NCBI GenBank assembly: GCA_016838945.1
Contig: JADLKP010000169.1
Coordinates: forward strand, 1-5,117
Direction: 5' to 3'
DNA from: Methanobrevibacter sp.
GTDB lineage: Archaea > Methanobacteriota > Methanobacteria > Methanobacteriales > Methanobacteriaceae
Length of the DNA: 5,117 nucleotides
The first letter of the stretch is position 1, and each line of letters begins with the position of its first letter. Position numbers and translations under genes: made by a program. The notes under the pieces are model-generated. The model saw only the letters and a program-made list of their open reading frames with translations, was not told where the DNA came from and made no database searches. This document shows, one piece after another, positions 1-5,095 of this stretch.

Positions 1-126
1 ATTTATACATTTATATTTATAATTCTATAATAATATAAATTTTACTAAATATAAATATAGATTAATAAAATTTAATAAAAAAATAAAAAAAAGTAATTTA
101 AAAAAAATTAATTTTATCTGTTTTTC
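1..126. other. AT-rich spacer downstream of the adhesin gene
   Basis: This is almost pure A/T sequence with several A-runs (around 79-106), which read as T-runs on the minus strand. It follows the adhesin gene and probably holds back-up transcription termination tracts, since archaeal RNA polymerase stops at U-rich stretches. Near the left edge there are short repeats of ATTTATA (from position 1 and again from 10). These could be part of a promoter for a gene outside the window, but nothing here decides that. No credible coding region is seen. Confidence 0.5.
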
Positions 127-163
127 TAATAAAAAATAAAGAAGAATAATTGAATTATTCTTC
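127..163 (-). terminator. Stop-codon-embedded hairpin with T-rich tail after the adhesin gene
   Basis: Positions 141-163 form a perfect inverted repeat with 11-bp arms (GAAGAATAATT on the minus strand) around one central base, so a folded RNA would have a stem of about 10 bp with a minimal loop. The stop codon TAA (157-155) and the last two Glu codons lie in the 5' arm. On the minus strand the hairpin is followed directly by TTTATTTTTTATT (140-128). This is the layout of an intrinsic terminator, although archaea mainly need only the T-tract. The gene upstream in the window (stop at 3925) ends in a very similar structure. Confidence 0.6.
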
Positions 164-3100
164 ATCCTCTTCGTCTCTTGAGTTTAAGAAACTGAAACAG
201 AAAATCAATATAAGCGCTAATGCAGCCATAGGAACATATGCACTATTTGAAATGGATTTGGAAGCAACTTCTTCCAATTCACTAGCAACAAGGTCTTCAC
301 CTACTCCCCCAGATCCAGCATCCCCAACACCTTCACTTGCAGAAGATAATGCATTTGCAAGCAAATTAGATGCAAGATTACCAAAGGAACTTGCTCCACT
401 GGATGCATCATTGCCGGAACGGGCAGAGCTACCTTTGTTAGGATTGTCTCCACCTTTGACATTGCCTCCTGAACTTCCATTGGAATTTTCAAATGGGTCC
501 TTGAATTTGGAACCTGTATTTCCAAAGATATTATTTCTGCCAGTATTGTCATCCACTGCAGCATCTCCCCCACCATTTTTAGAATATAATTTATTATGGG
601 AGACAGTATTTCCATAAGAGTTTCTTATGGTGATAGCTGCATTACCATTGGTACGGATTCTATTGTTTGAAATAATATTATTATTGGAATTCTTTTCCAA
701 TAATATTCCAGTAGGAATCAATGAAACGGAATCAGGGTGTTCAGGACCTATGAAAGGATCATATTTCTGACTGCTTAAAATGTATATGTCATTATCAGAA
801 ATATTGTTTCCAGAAGATGCATAAAGACCTATCTCACTGAAACTTCCATTTACATAATACTTGTTCTTGCTGATTTTATTATTCCAAGTGGAATAACCTT
901 CGGTAGCATAAATACCAGCTCTACCAGTAAGTTTAAAGGTATTATCTTCTATGTCCGCTCCACCTGAAATCTCTAAAGTCAAACCATAGGTATAGTTTAG
1001 AGAATGAAGGTCCAAAGTGTTGTTTTTGATGTTGGTATTCATAGAGTTATGTCTTAATATGATACCAGTAGCGAAATAATCCGCCCTTACATTGATATAA
1101 TTGTTCTTGAGGGTATTGTTCCATGCTTGGGTTACAGATTTACTTGTGTCATCCCCTGAAATACCCATTCCATAAAGGAAAGGATCATGTCCTTTTACAT
1201 AAATCTTATTTCCTTCAATTAGGTTTCTATTAGACTCATAATAGATATAGAGACCTATGAGAATATTCACAGAAGGATTATATGCCTTTTGATAAGTCCT
1301 GATATTAGATGTGACATTTATAGTATTCTTCAAGAACTTATTGTCTGATGAAAAGTCAAAGATCACCCCGTAAGTCTTTGTAAGCTCTCCAATACTGCGT
1401 TGTCCATCTATGCAGATACTGTCAAAGTATTGATATATCTCATCAGTACCTACAACCTTAATCTTATTGTTCCTGAAGGTTGTGTTATAGACTTCATAGT
1501 TAAGCAATCCGAAGACCAAATTCTTACCTTCACAAGTAATTTGATTGTTTGTAACTGTATCGTTATACGAATCGCATAAATAAATACCATAAGAGGTATT
1601 CTTATCCCAAATCTTGATTTTATTTCCAGTTATGATCGCATTATCCGCTTCAAATACATAAATGCCCCAAAGGTTACAATTATCATCAGTTCGGCCGTTG
1701 TTATCTATTGTGAAGTTTTCCACTTTACAGTTAGGAGCATTGATGAATACTGTTGTATTGTATAAGGTTGCCTTATCTGCAATAATGCTTACGGATTTGT
1801 CTAAGGTTAATTTTCCTTTAGGAGTGAATTTTCCTGTGAAAATTAACACATCCCCATCCTGTACAATGTCTTTCAATCCATCTGAACCGAAATAGGTATC
1901 ATAATTGCTATCAGTGACTTCATAAACATTTCCTTCACCGTAAGAAGGAATATATGATGAAGACATTGGGAATATAATGCCCTTTTCGAAGATTTCATTG
2001 TTTTCACATAACCAAAGTACAGTAGACAATTGTGCAATGTTTATTGCATAATTGTTTGAAGTGTAAATGGTATTGTTGTATATGGAAACATTTTCAGGCC
2101 TTTTAGATCTTGATTGGTACACTGAATAAATACCTAAACCAAAACCAGTACCTTGAGCTGCACCGATATTGGATAAGGAATTGATTATGTTCTCATAAAT
2201 TTCAACATCTACAGGGTCACCATATATGGAAACTCCAGCACCGTCCAGATAATCTACAGTGTTGTTGTGGACTTTAGAGTTGCTTCCCTTTTCAGGGTTT
2301 CCCACTCTAATACCATCACCGGATGCATTGATTTGTATGTAATTGCCGTATACGTCACAATTTGAAGCTACAAGAATTCCTGCTTGATTAACGTCTGCAT
2401 TATAAATAGAGTTATTGGCTATTAAACATCCATCTGAACTCTTAATAGCATAATCCCCACCATAGCCTAAGCTTTCATCATAACCAGTGATGTTATAGAT
2501 TTTATTTCCTACAATAATGTTGTTTCCACGCCCTCCAGCATCTATACCTCTATAAAGTCCAATGATTGTATTATCAAGAACCTTATTTCCTGAACCTGTT
2601 AAATATACACCTCCTGCCCAGAATGAAGGAAGTTCAGAGGTTGCACGAATGGTATTGTTAGCTAAAGTGTTGTTGTCAGAGACGCCATCCCCATAACATA
2701 GGTAGATTCCGTAGGAATTTTCAACTGTAATGTCATTATTGATAATGGAATTCCTATGAGCATCCCTTAAACTGATACCTGAATGCTGCCAACTGTTGTT
2801 ATCTGTAGAATTTGCATCAGAAACATTATCTGTTTGGTTAACTACTGATGAATCAATCGGAATGATAGTTCTAATCTTATTACTGCTGACAATTGAATCT
2901 GTTGTAAACTGATCCAATGAAATTGGATATCCATTATGCCCAGTGGTAAAAATATCGTTGTTTAATATTTTTATATGGTCTGATGAGATAATCCAAACAG
3001 CAGAAATATTCGCAATGTTTGATTCGATTTTCAAGTTGGAAATAACTGCATCATATTTGAAATTTTTGTTTGAAATATTCACAAAGAAAATCGGTGAATT

Positions 3101-3556
3101 TTTCAAGAATGCGTCATTCTCTGTACTTGTAATAGTAATCGGAATATTGATTATAAAATTCTTATTAAAAAAATTACCAGATAAATTAAGGGTTTCATTA
3201 GCTTTCACTAATGATTTATTTAAATTACCTTTTGAATCAAAATATTTAGAATAATTCTCAGGTGTTACAGTATGAACTTTATTGGTCCCTGAATCTGATT
3301 TAGGCTCATTTGCATCATCTGTTGCATCAATGATCTCTTCTTCTGAATCATCTGCAGAGATAACTTCCTGACTGATATCTTCAGAAGATGTGATATCGCT
3401 TATAGTATCTTGAGAATCGGAAACAGATGTTAATTCTAAATTATCTGTCAAATTAGATACGGAATTATCTTCTGCTGCAGAAACTGCATTTAAACCGACT
3501 AAAAGAAAGATCAAGACAAAGAAGATGCTAAATCTAATTATTCTTTTATTTTTCAT
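155..3556 (-). CDS. Adhesin-like surface protein, parallel beta-helix repeats, C-terminal membrane anchor
   Basis: This is a 1133-residue secreted protein, probably displayed on the cell surface for attachment or cell-cell contact. That role is inferred from the methanogen adhesin-like family; no ligand can be read. Residues 1-28 are a signal peptide: basic KNKRIIR, a hydrophobic core, then VSA-A as the likely cleavage site. Residues 29-88 are low-complexity and acidic, with 20 Asp/Glu and one Lys. Two regions of repeated right-handed beta-helix coils follow (about 170-520 and 588-1012), with many NNxI or NxTI turns like NosD/PbH1 proteins and many N-x-S/T sequons. Each is preceded by a related module (94-111 and 544-560). 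Residues 1024-1089 are a Gly/Ser/Asn-rich stalk, 1107-1124 a membrane segment, and the tail SRDEEDEE is acidic. No pseudomurein-binding repeats or catalytic motif are evident. The ATG follows GGAGGT at 5 nt spacing. A polysaccharide-active beta-helix enzyme is a less likely alternative. The family call is firm; the function is not. Confidence 0.9.
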   Translation of the reverse strand: MKNKRIIRFSIFFVLIFLLVGLNAVSAAEDNSVSNLTDNLELTSVSDSQDTISDITSSEDISQEVISADDSEEEIIDATDDANEPKSDSGTNKVHTVTPENYSKYFDSKGNLNKSLVKANETLNLSGNFFNKNFIINIPITITSTENDAFLKNSPIFFVNISNKNFKYDAVISNLKIESNIANISAVWIISSDHIKILNNDIFTTGHNGYPISLDQFTTDSIVSSNKIRTIIPIDSSVVNQTDNVSDANSTDNNSWQHSGISLRDAHRNSIINNDITVENSYGIYLCYGDGVSDNNTLANNTIRATSELPSFWAGGVYLTGSGNKVLDNTIIGLYRGIDAGGRGNNIIVGNKIYNITGYDESLGYGGDYAIKSSDGCLIANNSIYNADVNQAGILVASNCDVYGNYIQINASGDGIRVGNPEKGSNSKVHNNTVDYLDGAGVSIYGDPVDVEIYENIINSLSNIGAAQGTGFGLGIYSVYQSRSKRPENVSIYNNTIYTSNNYAINIAQLSTVLWLCENNEIFEKGIIFPMSSSYIPSYGEGNVYEVTDSNYDTYFGSDGLKDIVQDGDVLIFTGKFTPKGKLTLDKSVSIIADKATLYNTTVFINAPNCKVENFTIDNNGRTDDNCNLWGIYVFEADNAIITGNKIKIWDKNTSYGIYLCDSYNDTVTNNQITCEGKNLVFGLLNYEVYNTTFRNNKIKVVGTDEIYQYFDSICIDGQRSIGELTKTYGVIFDFSSDNKFLKNTINVTSNIRTYQKAYNPSVNILIGLYIYYESNRNLIEGNKIYVKGHDPFLYGMGISGDDTSKSVTQAWNNTLKNNYINVRADYFATGIILRHNSMNTNIKNNTLDLHSLNYTYGLTLEISGGADIEDNTFKLTGRAGIYATEGYSTWNNKISKNKYYVNGSFSEIGLYASSGNNISDNDIYILSSQKYDPFIGPEHPDSVSLIPTGILLEKNSNNNIISNNRIRTNGNAAITIRNSYGNTVSHNKLYSKNGGGDAAVDDNTGRNNIFGNTGSKFKDPFENSNGSSGGNVKGGDNPNKGSSARSGNDASSGASSFGNLASNLLANALSSASEGVGDAGSGGVGEDLVASELEEVASKSISNSAYVPMAALALILIFCFSFLNSRDEEDEE
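1877..1927 (-). repeat. Second copy of the NYxxYF module in the adhesin
   Basis: Residues 544-560 read VYEVTDSNYDTYFGSDG. This copy sits after the first beta-helix region, behind a non-repetitive stretch (about 521-543), and opens the second one. Its presence in the middle of the protein indicates an old internal duplication of cap plus beta-helix, or fusion of two related units. Confidence 0.7.
3224..3277 (-). repeat. First copy of the NYxxYF module in the adhesin
   Basis: Residues 94-111 read VHTVTPENYSKYFDSKGN and lie between the acidic N-terminal segment and the first beta-helix region. The segment aligns with residues 544-560 (V-x-x-VT-x-x-NY-x-x-YF-x-x-x-G). In both places the module is followed by a hydrophobic strand pattern (LNLSGNF here, LIFTGKF there) and then the repeat coils. 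It most likely forms an N-terminal cap or entry strand of the helix. Confidence 0.7.
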
Positions 3557-3561
3557 CTTAC

Positions 3562-3567
3562 ACCTCC
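3562..3567 (-). promoter_or_regulatory. Ribosome binding site of the adhesin gene
   Basis: The minus strand reads GGAGGT, 5 nt before the ATG at 3556. This is a full match to the anti-Shine-Dalgarno sequence and fixes the start. The signal peptide begins immediately at this ATG, which agrees with the choice. Confidence 0.85.
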
Positions 3568-3572
3568 AGCAA

Positions 3573-3598
3573 TTTTAACATTTTAACATTTTTTTACA
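3573..3598 (-). repeat. 8-bp tandem repeat in the adhesin leader
   Basis: Two exact tandem copies of TGTTAAAA (minus strand; 3588-3581 and 3580-3573) lie just upstream of the adhesin ribosome binding site. A degenerate third unit containing a 7-base A-run (minus strand) precedes them. The repeat is in the presumed 5' leader. It could be neutral A/T slippage, or a site where copy number alters leader structure or spacing. The sequence shows only the repeat. Confidence 0.5.
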
Positions 3599-3623
3599 TT
3601 AGTTTCTATCAAATTTCTTAACC

Positions 3624-3631
3624 ATTATAAA
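3624..3631 (-). promoter_or_regulatory. Candidate box A (TATA) for the adhesin gene
   Basis: The minus strand reads TTTATAAT, preceded by the A-rich AATAAA, which would suit a TFB recognition element. It lies about 70 nt before the ATG, so transcription would start near 3600 and give a leader of about 45 nt. The same octamer occurs in the repeat upstream of the neighbouring gene. Other TATA-like sites (around 3687-3693 and 3752-3759) compete in this AT-rich spacer, so the choice is tentative. Confidence 0.35.
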
Positions 3632-3800
3632 TTTATTAAAGTACATTTAACTCTAATTAAATTAAAATTAAACTACCTTTAAAAGTTATAAATTAAACTT
3701 GATATATTATTAATATATTAATCTTAATATTTATAAAGGTATAGGTTTACTTATATATAGAATAGTAAAAAGTAATAATTTTTAAAAATTAGACTGGAAA

Positions 3801-3871
3801 ATAAAATATAAAATAAGTATAAAATAAGTATAGAATAAGTAAAATAAGTAATAAGAAGCATAAAATAAGTT
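3801..3871. repeat. Degenerate tandem array of AAAATAAGTAT-type units
   Basis: The plus strand has exact adjacent 11-bp copies of AAAATAAGTAT at 3810-3820 and 3821-3831. Shorter or altered copies follow (AGAATAAGTA 3832-3841, AAATAAGTA 3842-3850, a diverged ATAAGAAGCAT 3851-3861, AAAATAAGTT 3862-3871). On the minus strand the units read ATACTTATTTT, giving a string of evenly spaced T-tracts downstream of gene 2. This could be a multi-site termination zone, a protein-binding array with one copy per helical turn, or simple slippage in A/T DNA. Confidence 0.6.
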
Positions 3872-3901
3872 AGAAATGTAATAAAAAAAGTAAAAAGAAG
3901 T

Positions 3902-3933
3902 GAAAAAAGAAAAGAATAAAATAATTATTCTTC
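3902..3933 (-). terminator. Stop-codon-embedded hairpin with T-rich tail after the 172-residue coiled-coil gene
   Basis: The minus strand reads GAAGAATAA (3933-3925), a 5-base loop TTATT, then TTATTCTTT (3919-3911), giving eight Watson-Crick pairs plus a closing G-U pair. The tract TCTTTTTTC follows at once (3910-3902), with more T-rich sequence beyond. The 5' arm contains the last two Glu codons and the TAA stop, as in the adhesin gene. A factor-independent terminator is likely. Confidence 0.6.
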
Positions 3934-4443
3934 TGCAACTTCTTCAACAACTTCCTTTGCATCATCCAATTCTTTTTCTGCCTCTTCTAACGCTTTGAGA
4001 CGTTTATCAAGATCTTCGATTTTGGAATCGGTTGCATTAGTGAATTCAGAGAATCTTTTTTCTAATGCATCAATGCTATCACAAGCAGCAGTGCATCTTT
4101 CCTCTAAAGTGGATAAATCTTCAGTTGTTACTAAAGACCAGTTTTCGATTAGCTCTTCACTTCTTTCATCCAAGAAGGAATCCAATCTTTTAGAAAATGC
4201 ATCGGTAGTATTTGTATAGGATTTATCGATATCCTTAAAAGTATATTTGATCTTGTCACCTACGGATTTCTTTTCCTGAATCTCTTCGTCTACGAGAGAA
4301 CTTACATTATCCTTTTTAGGTGAGAACTTAAGAACCTCTTTAATGTTTATATTGCCATCATTAGCTGTTTGAATGTAATAGTATACCAAAAATACAATTG
4401 CAGCAACCAATATAATGACAGCAATCAATTCAATAATATCCAT
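3925..4443 (-). CDS. Membrane-anchored acidic coiled-coil protein, function unknown
   Basis: I do not recognise a named family for this 172-residue protein. It has a very short acidic N-terminus (MDIIE), one hydrophobic segment (about residues 6-24), a short linker with a basic patch (SPKKDN, 41-46), a mixed charged middle and a predicted coiled coil from about 110 to 172. The coil shows hydrophobic spacing at L110, L113, I124, L127, F131, F134, I142, L145, L149, L152 and L159. The last 20 residues carry 11 Asp/Glu and only two Lys. C117 and C121 form a CxxxC pair on one helix face. The acidic N-terminus and later lysines favour N-out, C-in topology, with the coil in the cytoplasm; this is inference. 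The ATG follows TGAGGT at 6 nt spacing. The gene is 118 bp downstream of a protein of the same design, and the two may act together as a scaffold or tether at the membrane. Confidence 0.85.
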   Translation of the reverse strand: MDIIELIAVIILVAAIVFLVYYYIQTANDGNINIKEVLKFSPKKDNVSSLVDEEIQEKKSVGDKIKYTFKDIDKSYTNTTDAFSKRLDSFLDERSEELIENWSLVTTEDLSTLEERCTAACDSIDALEKRFSEFTNATDSKIEDLDKRLKALEEAEKELDDAKEVVEEVAEE

Positions 4444-4449
4444 AATAAA

Positions 4450-4455
4450 ACCTCA
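4450..4455 (-). promoter_or_regulatory. Ribosome binding site of the 172-residue coiled-coil gene
   Basis: The minus strand reads TGAGGT, 6 nt before the ATG at 4443. It supports that start codon; no upstream in-frame alternative competes. Confidence 0.75.
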
Positions 4456-4457
4456 GT

Positions 4458-4501
4458 ATTATAAACAAATTATAAACAAATTATAAATAAATTACAAATA
4501 T
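4458..4501 (-). repeat. Four tandem 11-bp units with TATA-like cores upstream of the coiled-coil gene
   Basis: On the plus strand the units are ATTATAAACAA (4458-4468), an identical copy (4469-4479), ATTATAAATAA (4480-4490) and a diverged ATTACAAATAT (4491-4501). On the minus strand the exact copies read TTGTTTATAAT, so the first three units carry TTTATAAT, a box-A-like octamer also found upstream of the adhesin gene. The array ends 3 bp from the ribosome binding site. If the unit at 4480-4490 is the working box A, transcription would start near 4458 with a leader of about 15 nt. The 11-bp period places the cores on one face of the helix. A promoter or regulator array is plausible but not proved. 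Confidence 0.6.
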
Positions 4502-4524
4502 TCATTATGCCAATAACGAACAAG

Positions 4525-4545
4525 AATCAATTTTGAAAATCAATT
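4525..4545. repeat. Short direct repeat AATCAATT between the two coiled-coil genes
   Basis: AATCAATT occurs at 4525-4532 and again at 4538-4545, 13 bp start to start, in the spacer just after the stop of the 132-residue gene. It could be a regulator half-site pair or chance in AT-rich DNA. No clear hairpin terminator is seen after this gene, only short T-runs (4559-4551 on the minus strand), which leaves read-through into the next gene possible. Confidence 0.3.
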
Positions 4546-4561
4546 CCACAAAGAAAAGCAT

Positions 4562-4960
4562 CTATTTGTTGAGCTTTTTCTCTTTTGCTTCAATTTCCTT
4601 AAGCATTTTTTCTAATTTTTTGAGTTCGGTTTGAGCTTCAAGACGTGCTAAACGCTCATTGATTTCACTATGCAAATAGCCCACATTATTCATGACTTCA
4701 GCAGTGGAATCTCTGATTTGAGTGAGTTGCTCTTGCTGTTCTGCAGGCAATTGAATTGGATTTTCCATAATGCGCTTATTTTCCAAATCCTTTTCAACCA
4801 TAGCTATTTTCTTAAGCTCAATTTCTTTTTCCATTAATTTTAAAGTATTGTTGGATTGACTTACTTTTTTCCATTGCATTACAACAATGATAACTACGAT
4901 AGCCAAAATAATTACTAATAAAAGAATAAAAATTTGACTTGGAATAACTTCACTAGCCAT
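4562..4960 (-). CDS. Small membrane-anchored basic-tailed coiled-coil protein, function unknown
   Basis: This 132-residue protein has no family I can name. The reading frame is open 8 codons further upstream (ATG at 4984), but GGAGGT lies 6 nt before the internal ATG at 4960. I therefore start it at MASEV, and the longer form would place the ribosome site inside the gene. Residues 8-28 are a strongly hydrophobic membrane segment (Ile/Val/Leu), followed by QWKK, which favours N-out, C-in. Residues about 35-66 and 74-132 are helical and charged, split by a proline-containing break (NPIQLPAE, 67-74). The second stretch has coiled-coil spacing (L79, I82, V89, L96, I100, L104, L107, L116, L120, I123, L130), and its last 22 residues carry 8 Lys against 5 Glu. 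The layout (one membrane segment plus short coil) loosely recalls PspB-type proteins, but that is only a resemblance. It is first in a possible two-gene unit with the 172-residue protein. Confidence 0.8.
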   Translation of the reverse strand: MASEVIPSQIFILLLVIILAIVVIIVVMQWKKVSQSNNTLKLMEKEIELKKIAMVEKDLENKRIMENPIQLPAEQQEQLTQIRDSTAEVMNNVGYLHSEINERLARLEAQTELKKLEKMLKEIEAKEKKLNK

Positions 4961-4966
4961 AGATTT

Positions 4967-4972
4967 ACCTCC
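4967..4972 (-). promoter_or_regulatory. Ribosome binding site that decides the start of the 132-residue gene
   Basis: The minus strand reads GGAGGT at 4972-4967, 6 nt before the ATG at 4960. It favours this ATG over the in-frame ATG at 4984, which would translate the site as Gly-Gly and has no comparable purine-rich site in front of it. Confidence 0.8.
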
Positions 4973-5077
4973 ATAAAAAATCATAATTCAAGGATTATAA
5001 TTCCATAAAACTTAAACATTATTCAAATATAGATTAAAGATATTTAAATAAGAATAAGTATATTATATAATTAAGAG

Positions 5078-5095
5078 TATATAAAAATTTTTATA
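5078..5095. promoter_or_regulatory. Candidate box A overlapped by a 16-bp perfect palindrome
   Basis: The minus strand reads TTTATATA (5085-5078), the classic methanogen box A, with A-rich sequence just upstream. It would start transcription near 5055 and give the 132-residue gene a leader of about 95 nt. A second TATA-like site lies at 5071-5064. The palindrome TATAAAAATTTTTATA (5080-5095) overlaps box A and places TATA-like sequence on both strands, so a divergent gene to the right of the window or a repressor site is possible. Confidence 0.4.

Larger units (their letters stand above)
3557..3910. other. Long AT-rich intergenic region between the coiled-coil gene and the adhesin
   Basis: No credible gene lies here. 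Reading the minus strand, it holds in order: T-rich tracts after gene 2 (3910-3881), an approximately 11-bp repeat array (about 3871-3801), several TATA-like elements (3759-3752, 3740-3731), a perfect 14-bp palindrome ATTAATATATTAAT (3709-3722), the candidate adhesin box A and the repeat-bearing leader. Its length and content suggest that the adhesin has its own promoter and is not simply read through from the upstream genes. A small AT-rich RNA cannot be excluded by eye. Confidence 0.6.

Noticed and set aside
301..615. Minus-strand open frame of 104 codons within the adhesin in another frame
   Set aside because: It overlaps the adhesin fully, and the adhesin frame here carries coherent stalk and beta-helix sequence. 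The alternative frame is a shadow.
150..617. Plus-strand open frame of 155 codons opposite the 3' end of the adhesin
   Set aside because: It is the antisense of the Gly/Ser/Asn-rich stalk, giving a Pro/Leu/Ser-rich composition with no domain pattern. The minus-strand gene explains the openness.
1662..1895. Plus-strand open frame of 77 codons
   Set aside because: It is antisense to the beta-helix coding region, with no recognisable domain. A shadow of the adhesin.
2943..3254. Plus-strand open frame of 103 codons with hydrophobic stretches
   Set aside because: Antisense of the AT-rich Asn/Ile coils naturally yields Leu/Phe/Ile-rich peptides. The real minus-strand gene has a signal peptide, ribosome site and repeats.
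3575..3589. Four-codon upstream open frame (ATG TTA AAA TGT TAA) in the adhesin leader
   Set aside because: It arises from the TGTTAAAA repeat and has no ribosome binding site of its own.
3801..3871. Repeat array considered as a CRISPR
   Set aside because: Units are about 11 bp and directly adjacent, with no spacers of uniform length, no repeats of 24-37 bp and no cas genes.
3995..4219. Plus-strand open frame of 74 codons
   Set aside because: Antisense of the coiled-coil gene; Ser/Leu-rich composition reflects the opposite strand's Glu/Lys/Asp codons.
4961..4984. Eight-codon N-terminal extension of the 132-residue protein
   Set aside because: The extension would translate the GGAGGT ribosome site itself, and the internal ATG has ideal spacing.
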